NCBI RefSeq assembly: GCF_030052815.1
Contig: NC_079496.1
Coordinates: forward strand, 78,977,652 to 79,041,651
Source of the DNA: Hevea brasiliensis
Lineage: Eukaryota; Streptophyta; Magnoliopsida; Malpighiales; Euphorbiaceae
Direction: 5' to 3'
Length of the DNA: 64,000 bases
Shown piece by piece: positions 47,010 through 58,959 of this stretch. The position numbers were made by a program, and so were the translations under genes. A model generated the notes under the pieces. It was given only the letters and a program-made list of their open reading frames with translations. It was not told the origin of the DNA and ran no database searches. The stretch's first letter is position 1. The number at the start of each line of letters is the position of its first letter.

Positions 47010-47424
47010 TTAAAGCTCATAATCTTCGTCGGAGATTAACCGCATCATCCACCATTTCAGTTCGGCCATAACCACATCTAAGCACGAATATTTATGGGTG
47101 GCCACCTGAGTTTTTAATTCTTTCACCATGGCGTCTTCGTCTTTATTTAAAGTAAGCTTCTTAGGGACTTGGGGGACCAAATAATTCCAATTACGTGGGA
47201 TCCCCTCAAAGCCGTTTCGATCCTTGCTCCTAAGGATGAAAAATCGATCCTTCCAGTTCTTCAGCGAAGAAGGGAGATCAGTGAAAAGCCCGCAGTTCGG
47301 CTTTGCCTGAAAGAACCAGAATTCATCATCCTTTTTTCGAACAAGCCTATGCAGCTCGGCAAAGATCTTAACCATGGGCTCCAGTCTCTTGGCTCGACAG
47401 AGGCCTCTGCAAGCTACTAAAGTC
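47010..47424 (-). pseudogene. Antisense accessory ORF, N-terminal globular part, truncated
   Basis: On the minus strand the reading is FAELHRLVRKKDDEFWFFQA, then GLFTDLPSSLKNWKDRFFIL and NWNYLVPQVPKK. It resembles the 'putative gypsy type transposon' domain, whose hallmark is a W-K-x-R-F-F core. It stops at 47010. The 88 bases to the next ATG (46921) end in TTTCTTCTTTGTGCAG on the minus strand, which looks like a splice acceptor, so both parts could be exons of one gene. Upstream it is cut at 47424 by an LTR starting TGTAACATTC. The ATG at 47456 lies in that LTR and is not the real start. Confidence 0.6.
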
Positions 47425-48630
47425 TGTAACATTCTCACTTTAGCTAATCTGTACATTTTATTATTCTAGTGACCAAAGTCAGTTCGAGTAGCTAGAATAT
47501 TTGGAATCATAATTAGAATAGAGTGAGAAGCTATAAATAAACCAAATAATGATAAGAAAAATTAAGGAAAATTTTTAGAAATGAAATGCACTAACATTGA
47601 ATGAGCCGTAGCCCCAGTGATGAGTGACCCTAATGGGAAGTGACGGCGAAGGCCGTTAGTAACCCTAGACCCGGGGGAAAACTTTATGAAATAATTTTTG
47701 GGACCTTAGGGAGGGGTTATTGGGGTTTCAATGACAATAAAATGCTAAAAAAATACAAGGAAAATTTAATCAATCGGTACACACAATTTTAGCTCGTTAA
47801 GCCAAACGGAGGGCATTTTGGTCATTTCATCTTCAGGGATGATTTTTTACTAACTTGTCCAATTAAGTATATAAATTATATGATATCAAATATGAATAAA
47901 CATTGCTAAAAATGAAATTAAAAGTGAGTAGTAAAGAGAAGAAAAGAAATAAAAATAATATTGCTTTATTAGGTAAGCATGAAGTCATTTAAAATTTTTG
48001 GCCAATCAAAATGCAAGAAAATTATTTATAATACATTAAAAAGAAAGGAAAGAAGTCAAAATTCTGGAATAAACCATCAGCCATCTTCCTCCTCTCCAAG
48101 CCACACCATATCCCTCTCTCTCACCTCTATTGTTTGTTTACCAAAGCTTAAGTTCTTTGGTTTTTCTTCAACTAAACCCTAAATGTCCAACACAAAACCT
48201 TAATCTTTCATCTTAGTGGAGCTTTTGGGAGCAAAAAGAAGTAAAAAGGAAGAGCTTTTACAAGCTTGGAATTGATTCCATTCAAGGTTAGTGACCAAAC
48301 TTGTTCTTTCTCTGTCAATTCATGTAGAGGGAGTGGAATTAAGTGGATATTTACAAGAAACTTGAATAAAAATCATGTGTATACCTCTCCGAAATTTTTT
48401 ACAGCCTTGGACTTGGTAGGGTTTTGAAGATTTCTTAGAACTAAAATGGTATTATGGTTGCCCTTAACATTAATCTCTTGAGTAGGTTAATGAAGTGTAA
48501 GTTAATGCAAAATTTGGTATGGTAGAGTTAGGATTTGGGCACAAACTTGAGACTTTGTTCATGTATTGGTGAAAAAAAGTTTTAATGGTCAATTACTGAC
48601 CATTTGGCTATGTGTGACTAAGAAATAAAG
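47425..48630 (+). mobile_element. Tekay LTR (family of 21122), plus orientation, first piece
   Basis: The piece starts TGTAACATTCTC and shares with the 21122-24262 LTR the blocks 'ccctagacccgggggaaaa', 'ataatttttggga' and 'aaacggagggcattttggtcat' in the same order. Its left flank AAGTC is a candidate duplication, but the right end of the LTR has been lost. It is cut at 48630 by a solo LTR. Confidence 0.85.
48626..48630. repeat. Target-site duplication TAAAG, left copy
   Basis: TAAAG precedes TGTCACACC and recurs at 52054-52058 after GTGTTACA. Confidence 0.9.
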
Positions 48631-51600
48631 TGTCACACCTTACCCCTCTGTAAGGCATAACATGATCCCATAGAATACTTAATGAATTACCGAACTTCAC
48701 CTACCGATAACTCATTAAGTACCTTACAAGGGATTTTAAAACGATTTTCTTACATTTTGGAAGTGGTGAGCATTTTGGTAGGAATTAAAAACCATTTATT
48801 CAAAGTTTAAATACTAGTAAAAATTTTTGTCCATTTTAATTTTGCCGCAAATTTTATAAAAATTTTGACAGAGTTCCGTTTGTAATTGGAGAAAACAGTT
48901 CTTCAAATACCTAAGAAAAACACTTCCAAAAATTTTTCACAACTCCCAACCTCCAATAAATCTCAATCAACTCAATTCAAATCACTTCAAAGTAATTCCA
49001 CAATACAAATCAAATTCATCATCTCAAAATATTTAATACTTCATTCACAAGGCATAAAACATGAAATTCACATGTATAAATTTTAAATTTACAGAAGGAA
49101 ATCCAAAATAATATTATTACAATTTATTTACAACTACTCAACTACATTGATACATACAACATTTCTATATTTACATCAAAATTAATTACAAGAGTATAAA
49201 ATAATACCCGTACAAAAAGACCAGAGTAGTCCTCGATTTAATAGCAGCTCACTTTGCTGCTTTCTCCTTGCTCTTATCTGCGACAGCAAAATAAACTATC
49301 GCTGAGTATAAAATACTCAGTGGTGCACAATAAAAATTTAAAATGCAATACATAAATCATTCATTGGTGAAACACAATTTAAATATTTCTCAAATTATCA
49401 AGCTCATAATAACACAATTTAGTCAAACAATTTCATAAACACAGTGTTGCCAAAGTCATACACAACTTAAGCCATGACACAAAATTTTCGATCAATGTCA
49501 TGTTGTACACCACGACAAAGCAATCTACAACCCCATTAATCGAAATCAATGAGGGAGGTGGCTAGCTAGCTAATGAGTACTCATCCGATCTCAACCTCAA
49601 CTGGCAAGCCAGAGAGGGAGGAAAATAAACGATCTCAAACCCATAAATGGAGTAGGAATAATGTGATACTGTCATGCTAAGTGTGAACACAAAATCAATT
49701 CAAAAAAATTTATTTAAATAATTTATCAGAAATCTGATCAATTTCCAAAGTCATATTTGCGATTATAAAATGACAACACAGTAGACAATTAATCACAGAA
49801 GTCAAATTTTTTAGAATAAAATATTTAAACAAGAATTATTGTTCACAAACCTGACGTGAGTCGCCTCTAGGCCTTGACTCAGTCTCTCAGAGCTTCCAAG
49901 TCTTGTTCAGCTAAAACACACAATTTCACAGTGTTTTAGTACCATAACTTAGCATAAATCAAAAAATAAATTTCACTTCATTTTTACCTAGCTTTAATGT
50001 GCTAAATTCGATGTTCTCGAAGTTTTTGTGTTTCGGGTTACTATTCACTACACTATTCAAGTCAAATTGTTGACTTTTTAAGACTTAATAGGTATGGGAA
50101 CTCCAACTTCACCCACATACCACAATTTGGTCATTAAATTTGTTGGTTTTGGTCATTTTCTCAAAGCTTAAATCCTTTTGGCCAAATTGTCAAATTTTCA
50201 GTTTTAGTTCTCCAAGTTGCACTGTTCCATTGGTCAATCTACTGTTGGAATTTGGCAAAACTTCCTTCATAGAAAATGTTCCTTATTATCTTAAGTTTAT
50301 TCTCATTTTTGGATCACCCCAATTGGAGTTTTGTAGCTCAAGTTATGGCCCTTTGAATCAGGGCTGCTGGATGGAAAATAACCCAGATTTTCTGGGCAAA
50401 TTTTGGTGCTGGCAGATTTGAGTCACCAACTTGGGGTGGCCAAATGGCTTGGTTGCTGGCAGAATTTGGACTTATGTTCATCATGAAAGTTTTAGGTATA
50501 TATCCCATATAATCACTGGTAAAATTCCAGGTCAATTTGACCTGCCTAGCTCTAGTTATGACCAAATGAACAAACACTGTTCATTTGGTCAGTTTGTACA
50601 GTGGTAGACTACTCTTATTCAACTTTGGTCAATTTGTTCACTAGGTTTTGGTCAGTTTTTGGGCATGGTTCCTAAATGAAAATTGTGTCATTTTATGTCT
50701 GTTTTCATCCCCAATTGATACCATATCAATTGGACTTGTAAAATTTCAGTTTTGGTCCTTCAAAGTTGACTTGTTCATGCTGCCATATACCCTCCGAATT
50801 TGGCTTCAACTCCAACAATTCAAACACAACTCATTTGGTCACAATTGACCATTTTTCCCTTCACAATAGGTCTAACATGCCATTTACTCATTTCCTACAT
50901 TTTTGGTTCACAAACCCTAAGTCCCAAAACCCTAATTCACTTAATTGTTGCAATTAACTAATTCCAACCATACAAACACAATTCCTCAACTTGTTCAAGC
51001 TTTCTAACATATTTCATTCAATCAAACTCATGCAATACTCACCCCTACATAGGCTCGACGAAAATTCAGTTTGGTCCTTCCCCATATTTTTATTTCATTT
51101 TAAACATATTACAAGCTAATTCAAACCAAAAATACAACAATCAAATCTCAACTTTTAAATGGATACACTTACCTCAACTTTAATACCAAATCTTCAATTT
51201 TTTTTCTCCTCCTTTCTTCTTTCAATCTTCTTCTTAAGTTGAGATTACAAGCTCTAGTAAGGTTTTTATGGGATTTATGAAGGGCAAGTGAACAAATTAA
51301 AGGTTGAGTGCAAGCTTTAATGGAGAGTTTTCATGGAGGAAGTATGGAGAAGGTGGGGCGGCAAAGAAAGGAAGAAGAAAGAGATTTTTGTTTTTTTTTT
51401 CTTTTCTTTTCTTTATTTATTTTAGTTATGGAAGACCACAAAATCTAATTTAATAAATAATTTAATTAATTCTTTTATGACATCATGCATGAGGTCATTC
51501 ATGATGTCATCACCTTTTTACTTTTTCATTTTCCTTTTTTTTTCTATTGGTTCTTTAATTTAATTCTCGATTCTGAAATTTTCTTTTCTCTGATTTTATT

Positions 51601-52053
51601 TGACAGTTAGGTCAGGAGTCAGCTCTCGGGGTCAATTGACCAAATTGCCCCTCGCCGGTTCATCCCGGTTTGCAAATAATTCCATATTTCTTCTGGCTCC
51701 CTGACCTAATTATTTGACTGGCTTAACAGTTCTTTTTCGTGATTTTCTCTTTTCCACTGTGTTCATAAGGGTCCTAAGGACCGCGGTGTCACATTTTACG
51801 ATTCGAAATTTGAGTTTAAAAAGATTTCGCAGTCGTTCCCGAGGAGGTCACCCATCGCTGTGACTCTCGGCTCGTTTAACTTCTTATGTTCTGTTTTTCT
51901 TGTTTATACTTAACTAATTGAACATTACTAATTATTTGTGTTTATGGTTTCTCTAGTTGTCTTAAATATGGTTCTAATCCCCTTAATTGTCCGGACCGAC
52001 ACCGGTCACCGGAACAGTGAAATATACCAGGCTATACAAATAGGGGTGTTACA
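48631..52053 (-). mobile_element. Solo LTR, Tekay-type, 3.4 kb, minus orientation
   Basis: TGTCACACCTTACCC and GGGGTGTTACA bound the LTR on the plus strand, with a TAAAG duplication outside and no PBS or polypurine tract. It is colinear with the 11500-15294 LTR, with an AGCTAGCTAGC run near 49562 and 'ccgcggtgtcacatttta' near 51781. Hairpin I is at 49302-49320 and hairpin II at 49911-49939. It is inserted in the LTR that began at 47425. ORFs inside are chance. Confidence 0.92.
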
Positions 52054-52690
52054 TAAAGTGATTTGTTCTATGGGAATTGAAGTTAGGTATGCTGCCCTTT
52101 GTGACCTACAGGACTGGGTGTGAGTCCAGTAGGTTTGGGCAACTATAACTGGAGTTGTGTAGGTTCAATTGGTGCAAGGCCAATTGGACATGAAACTAGA
52201 CACATAATGGCACAACTTTGGTGAAGAAACCTTACCCAGAAAACCAAACTAAGTTGACCTAAAAACTACCCTAATCCGGGTGACCAACATGCTGTCCCTG
52301 GAAAATAACCAAATGAATAGTATTTGTTCAAATAGTCATAACTTAGTGTTGACAAGTTCAATTGACCTGAAATTTTACCAGTAGAAAGCTGAGACATAGC
52401 CCTACAACTTTCATGAAGAAAACAAACCCAAATTTTGATCATAACATGTTCAAAAACTAACCTGCAGTCAGTGTACAAAAATTGCAGAATTGATTCTGCC
52501 AAAAAATTCTGGAAAAATTACAATCCAGCTAGTTATGGTATTTAGGCCATAACTTGAGCTAAAAAATTCCAAATGGAGTGATTCAAAAAACGAAATGTAA
52601 CTAGACACAATAAGGAACAATTTTGATGAAGAACATTTGGCTAAATTCTCACTGTAGAATGGCCTAATGGAATAGTGAACTCTAGCACTC
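52054..52690 (+). mobile_element. Tekay LTR of 47425, second piece
   Basis: The host LTR resumes with one TAAAG copy. It resembles, in reverse, the 22400-23000 part of the 21122 LTR, with 'aattgacctgaaattttacc' and 'tccaaatggagtgattcaaa' blocks. Its right limit, where copia-related sequence begins, can only be placed to within some tens of bases. Confidence 0.7.
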
Positions 52691-53053
52691 AATGGGATCA
52701 ACTTAACTAATGCAAGATAAGTCAATAATGGATGTACCTGAGATTTTGAGCATTAGGGGCTAGGTAGAGGATTGAACCTCACATGAGATGTGATGGGCAA
52801 GGAGTTGCTCATTTATAGTTTATTGTAATTCCAATAATGGATGTACCTGAGGATGATCAATAGAATTATAAAAATTCAATCACCCACTAGCAATCCATCC
52901 AACTAGGATTTCCGTTTTCTACTTTGGAAGTGTAGGATTTGCAAATTTAGTGGGAGGACCAATTTGATTAAAAGACCATAATCATTTTGGTTAATTACAT
53001 GATACATTTACTAATTAATCTGGTTATTTTCTGCAATTAATTTTCTAATAATA
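52691..53053 (+). other. Copia leader and 5' junction
   Basis: Non-coding AT-rich sequence leads to the gag ATG. A perfect 20-base direct repeat, CAATAATGGATGTACCTGAG, lies at 52723-52742 and 52832-52851. No PBS is seen. Confidence 0.6.
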
Positions 53054-56000
53054 ATGAGCACTAAACAACGACCACCATCCAATATCCTTGCAAGCATACT
53101 TGATCGTAATAGGTTGACAGGACCTAATCTCTCTGATTGGCTAAGAAATTTGAAACTTGTCCTGAATCTTGAACATATAAGATATGTTCTAGATTTAAAT
53201 GTTCCTAGTCCCTTACCTCCAGAGGCCACTCAAGAGGAAAATGAAAATTTGCACAAGTGGAAGGAGCATGATATGAGAGCTAAGTGTTACATGCTTGCTT
53301 CCATGAGTAATGAGTTACAGAAGCAGCATGAGAACATGCAGAGTGCGAGTGAGATCCTCCTTCACCTACAAGAGTTGTATGGTGAGCACAGCAGGAATGC
53401 TAGGTATGAGATATCTAGGCAGCTGTTCCACATGAGGATGTCTAAGGGACAAAATGTTGGGGATCATGTCCACAAGATGATTCGGCTGATTGAGCAGTTG
53501 GAACATCTTGACTTCAACATGGATTTCCAACTACAGACGAATTTGATCCTTCAGTCCCTTCTTGAGTCTTTTGGGAATTTTGTGACAAATTTCCATATGA
53601 CTAAACAGGAATGCACCTTAGCTGGTTTACTCAACATGCTGGTTATTGCCCAAAAGCATATGTCGGGCAATAAAGGAAAAGAGGTAGCTTTGATTGCATC
53701 TTCTTCTGTTGGAAAGTCCAACAAGAAGAAGGGCAATAAGAAAAAGAAATCTCAAATTCCTGGTCCTTCTAAGAAAATAGCTAAACAGAAAGGGAAGACT
53801 AAAGATGATGGAGGCAAAGGAAAGTGTTTCCATTACCAGAAGGATGGGCACTGGAAAAGGAACTGCCCAGAGTATCTTGCTTCTCTGAAGGACAAGAAGG
53901 ATACACCTTCGGAAGGTATGTCCATATCTTGTTATTTAGATTCTGATGATACTCATAGTTCATCTACAGCTTAGGTTTTAGATACTGGTGCCAATTTTCA
54001 CATTTCTAATGATATGCAGGAACTAGCAAATAGTAGCAGCTTGCATTCTCGAGATGTTAGACTCCGGATTGGCAATGGCTCAACTGTTGAAGCTTTAGCC
54101 ATAGGATCTAAATCTTTTTACATATCTGGACATGTTTTATGCTTGGATAATATTTTATATGTACCTGATGCTTTTAAGAACATCATTTCTATATCCAGTT
54201 TGACTAGAAATGGCTATGAATTTCAGTTCACAGATGATGTTTGCAATATTTATTTTGGAAATAAATATGTTGGTTCAGTTTATATGAATGATGGTCTTTA
54301 TTATTTGGATAATAATAACAAACACAAAATGAATGCAAGTGATCTAAATGAATGCAATTACATGGTGAAAACCAACTCAAGTTCAAAATATATTTGGCAC
54401 TTAAGGTTATGTCATGTTGCAGAAGATAGGATTGCAAAATTGGAGAAAATGGGGATTCTATCCTCATTGAGCTCTGAGCCTACTCCAACTTGTGAATCTT
54501 GCCTTCAGAGCAAAATGACTAGATCACCCTTTGTTGGACAAGGACTAAGGGCTGAAAATATTTTGGAGCTAATACATAGTGATGTATGTGGTCCATTTAA
54601 AGAAATGGCTAGAGGTGGTTTTCATTACTTTATTACCTTTACTAATGATAAATCAAGGTTAGGGTATTTGTATTTGATGAAATACAAACATGAATCCTTT
54701 GAAAAGTTTAATGAATTTAAATCTGAAGTAGAAAATCAAACAGGAAAGAGTATTAAAGCTCTTCGATCAAATCGTAGAGGTGAATATTTGAGTACTAAAT
54801 TTGATAAATACTTGAGAGAGCACAGCATTGTTTCCCAGCTGACTCCTCCAGGAACACCACAGCTGGATGGTATATCTAAAAGGAGAAATCATACCCTATT
54901 GGATATGGTACGTAGTATGATGAGCTATACTAATATGTCAATCTCCTTGTGGGGATTTGCATTAGAATCAGCTTTGTATATTCTGAATAGAATTCCATCA
55001 AAATCAGTTTCTTCCACACCTTATGAGATGTGGCATGGAAGAAAACCAAGTCTTAAGCAGGTTAAGATTTGGGGTTGTCCAGCTTATATCAAAAAGCTGA
55101 ACACTGATAAATTGGAAACCAGATCTGAAAAGGGTCAATTTATTGGATATCCAAAAGATAGTTATGGATATTATTTTTATTTGCCTACATCACAAAAGGT
55201 TGTGGTGAGTAGAGATGCTACATTTCTTGAACAATAGTTTGTTCAAGAAGGAGGCAAAGAAAGGCAAATAGAGTTAGAATTGGAGAATTCTGACCAACCA
55301 AAAGATCAGATGGATATAGATCCATCTAGTTAACCTACACCCATTGATGAAACATCTACAACTATTCCTCGTAGAACAACCAGGGTATCTCACCCACCAG
55401 TAAGATATGGTTTCCTTCATGAAGAAGAACAAGAGTTGTCTACTCATGAAGAAGTAGATCATGGAGATGATCCACTTACCTATGAAGAAGCTATATCAGA
55501 TATAGACTCTTCAAAATAGATTGATGCTATGAAATCCAAAATTAATTCCATGTATAAGAATCAAGTTTGGGATCTTGTTGACCCACCTGAAGGTATTATA
55601 CCTATAGGGAACAAATGAGTTTTTAAGAAGAAAATTGGTTTTGATGGAAAGGTAGAGACCTATAAGGCAAGGCTAGTAGTGAAAGGGTTTCGCCAAAGGC
55701 AGGGAATCGACTATGAGGAGACTTTCTCGCCTGTTGCCATGCTTAAATCAATTAGAATTCTATTAGCAATAGTTGTATACTATGATTATGAGATTTGGTA
55801 GATGGATGTCAAAACAGCTTTTCTCAATGGATACCTTGAAGAAAAAATTTTCATGGAACAACCTAAGGGTTTTGAATCCCAAGATGGTTCCAAGGTATGC
55901 AAGCTAAAGCGATCCATTTATGGGTTGAAGCAGGCTTCGAGGAGTTGGAACATCCATTTTGATGAAGCCATTAAATCATTTGATTTTATCAAAAATGAGG

Positions 56001-57043
56001 ATGAGCCATATGTTTATAAGAAGGTTAGTGACAGTGCTATCACTTTCCTTGTCTTATATGTGGATGATATACTGTTGATGGGTAATGACACAGGTATGTT
56101 GACAACTGTAAAGGTATGATTGTCAAATACATTCTCCATGAAAGATTTAGGGAATGCAACATATATTCTTGGGATTCGCATCTATAGAGATAGAGCGAAA
56201 AGAATAATTGGTTTATTCCAAAGTCTATACTTGGAAAAGGTGTTAAAGAGGTTTATCATGCTTGATTCCAAGAAAGGATTGTTACCAGTGAGACATGGTA
56301 TCCACCTTTCTAAAGAGATGTCTCCAAAGACACCTGAAGAAAGAGATAAGATGGCCAGGATTCCATATGCTTCGGCTATTGGATGTTTAATGTATGCAAT
56401 GTTATGTACTAGGCCGGATATCGCATATGCTGTTAGTTTGACTAGCAGGTATCAATCCAATCTAGGTTTGGAACACTGGATAGCTGTCAAGAATATCCTT
56501 AAGTACTTGAGAAGAACGAAGGATTTATTCTTAATCTATGGAGGTGGAGACTTGCAATTGGATGGTTATACTGATTCTGATTTCCAATCAGATATCAATG
56601 ATAGAAAGTCTACCTTTGGATATGTGTTTATTTGTAATGGAGGTGCAGTCAGTTGGAAAAGTTCCAAATAGAGCACGACTGTCGATTCCACGACAAAGGC
56701 TGAGTATATTGCTGCATCAGATACTGCAAAGGAAGCTGTTTGGATAGAGAAGTTCATGACAGAACTTGCAGTAGTTCCTTCCATTGAGTCAACAGTTCCA
56801 CTACACTGTGATAACAATGGAGCAGTCATACAGGCTAAGGAACCCAGGTCTCACCAGAAATCCAAACACATAGAAAGGCGCTACCACATTATCAGAGAAA
56901 TAGTTGGACGAGGCAATGTAGCCATGCAGAAAATAGCATCAGCTGAAAATCCAGCTGATCCATTCACTAAGTCTGTGTTACAGACTCAGCTAGACCGACA
57001 TCTTGAGAAGATGGGTCTAAGATATTGTAATGAATGGCTCTAG
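53054..57043 (+). pseudogene. Copia gag-pol, one frame with eight nonsense codons
   Basis: 1330 codons run in a single frame from MSTKQRPPSN to a final TAG at 57041. In-frame stops lie at 53972, 55235, 55331, 55517, 55616, 55799, 56117 and 56669. Gag has a UBN2-type domain and a zinc knuckle whose second cysteine is replaced (KCFHYQKDGHWKRNCPEY). Protease shows VLDTGANFHI. Integrase shows the HHCC cluster (LCHVAEDRI, then CESCLQSK), but two of its catalytic acidic positions appear changed (LRSNRRGEY and GISKRRNHTL). RT has QMDVK-type context after the 55799 stop (MDVKTAFLNGYLEEK) and the catalytic LYVDDILLMG. RNase H covers DGYTDSDFQSD to ADPFTKSVL. All differences fit C-to-T or G-to-A transitions. 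Confidence 0.93.
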
Positions 57044-57048
57044 TGCTA

Positions 57049-57058
57049 GTGGGAGATT
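57049..57058 (+). other. Copia polypurine tract
   Basis: GTGGGAGATT-type sequence directly before the TGTTAGTAG LTR start, six bases after the pol stop, is the usual copia arrangement. Confidence 0.75.
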
Positions 57059-58930
57059 GTTAGTAGTATGCCCTAGAGTATATCATTTAGTATGTATCTT
57101 GTACATGTTTTTATTAATAAAAGGCATTTCCACTTTTCTGTTTACATAATATATTTATGTGTAATAGAAGAGGTCCATTGATATTTTGTTAGAAATTCTA
57201 TTCTTAAGTTGTTAAGAATATGAGTGACAGTATTTCTAGTACAAAGTATGATAAATGGGTTTACAATCGAGGATACTTCATAATAAGGACATGACTTATC
57301 CAGAAAGATTCTATTCATGTTTATTTCCAAGTTATTTATATGAGATATAAATAAGATGGAATGGTGAGTCTCATACCATATGACAAACATGATAGGCATA
57401 AATGATAAGTAAGCCAAACCAGTGACACTTATGACAAGCACATGGAGTTTACTCTTGTCAATGTATTGTCATAAATCATATCAGTGCATATAATCTTTAG
57501 ACCTGAGATAGCACAGTTATCTTGTATATAGGTGGTTTGAGTTTGATATTGCTTTCATACTTGTACTGTGCATGGGTATATGGGCATGTTTTGGCTCCTA
57601 CTAGTTATATATGGAGGTAGGTATTGATCAAGATGGAATCTGTTCCTCTAAGTAAATAGAGATAAAATCCTATGTTCATTTAATTGTTCTTGATGTTTCA
57701 AGTTCCTGGCCAGGACAGATAGATTTATTCAGAAAAGAATTTCTGATGAGAAAATCTTTTATTCAAGAACTGGAATTAAAAGAGAACATAATATTCATAG
57801 CAAATGGGGTTTGACATAAACCATGACTCCAGCTTGAGTTGGGATTTTGTAACAGAGAGATTCTAGTGCATGGTAACATATGATTATAGGTTCATTTAAG
57901 GTAAATCTTATTACTAATTGGGTAGCCATGGCATGCTATGCTAGGTGTTAACCATGGTCTGTGAGGTGCATAAAATGATTTAGAGAAATCATTTATGGTA
58001 AGAAAGAGTTCTGATGATATTAAGAGTTGATATCATATCTCATTGCCAATTAGCGATGAGCCTAGTAAGTCACACACATACACAAGTTATCACCTAATTA
58101 AATATAATTTAATTAATTAATTAAAGAGTTTAATTGATTAATTAAATAGGTTTGGTTTGCAATTAGATTGCAAAGTCCCTAGCATGACTTGAAACCAAAT
58201 CTAGATTATTGAATGTACAGTATAAGTTAAATTTATATTTAAAGTGTTTAAATATGAATTTAATTAATGAGAAATTAATTAATAAAGATTAATTAATTAA
58301 TTTATATTTAATATAAATTGATTAGAAGAAGAGAAATAATTATTTTGGGTTGAGAACTCAAAATTAAGACACAGGGGCATTTTGGTCATTTCACAGGGGA
58401 CATGTGGCACTATGAGATGGTAACACATGGCATTACACATAAGCTTGCCAAATGTCTTTTAATCATGTAAGATGATTAAAATTAAGATTAAATATAGGTT
58501 TGACACTTGGCACAATGTGATTGAGTCAATTAAACCTAGAACCAATCAGAGGGTGACATGTGGCAAGGGTTTAATGTGTTAACCTAGCTATATAAGTGTT
58601 GTTATGAAGAGAAAAAAGTACAACCAGCAGCTATCCTCCTTTGTGCCGCCACCTTAAAGTTCCCCTTCTCTTCTTCTTCATCTCTCATCTATTCCAAGAG
58701 ATTAGTAAATAATCTCTTGAATTAAAAATACTAGAAATCGTTTCTAGTGTCCTGTTTACATCTTTAATCTCTTAAAAGGCAGAACTTGATTTTCTAATTA
58801 ATAGAAAAAGCTTTAGAAGCTGTTCAAGGACTACCATAGGTGAACTTGGTGTGGACAAGCTAGAGGGACAACATCTGGTGTCCTGAAGACACATCCAAAA
58901 GGCACAAATACACTGCAGTGCATCAAGAGG
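57059..58930 (+). mobile_element. Copia 3' LTR, right end approximate
   Basis: The LTR starts TGTTAGTAGTATGCCC and runs through AT-rich U3, including 'taattaattaattaaag' runs near 58110. A TATA box lies at 58588. A transcribed part follows with 'gaggacaacatctggtgtcc'-like text and 'cagtgcatcaagaggttagtg' near 58915-58935. No second LTR copy is available to fix the end. Tekay LTR sequence is recognisable again from about 58965. There is no gene in it. Confidence 0.75.
58588..58596 (+). promoter_or_regulatory. Candidate TATA box of the copia LTR
   Basis: CTATATAAG lies about 340 bases before the LTR end, followed by a pyrimidine-rich leader (58655-58690). Confidence 0.55.
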
Positions 58931-58959
58931 TTAGTGTATTCTCCATTGGTTTTAAGTAT

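Larger units (their letters stand above)
52690..58950 (+). mobile_element. Ty1/copia element lacking a recognisable 5' LTR and PBS
   Basis: The order gag, protease, integrase, RT, RNase H is copia-type. A polypurine tract (57049-57058) and a 3' LTR starting TGTTAGTAGTATGCC follow. Upstream of gag only about 360 bases separate it from Tekay LTR sequence. They contain no copy of the 1.9-kb LTR and no tRNA-Met PBS. The 5' end was therefore truncated, by deletion or incomplete insertion. Confidence 0.85.

Noticed and set aside
47979..48182. Short ORF near a pyrimidine-rich leader
   Set aside because: Part of the Tekay LTR transcribed leader; no homologous ORF in the sister LTR at 21122-24262.
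53054..57043. Host gene related to retroviral polyproteins (domesticated copia)
   Set aside because: Eight nonsense codons and altered catalytic residues; flanked by PPT and LTR.
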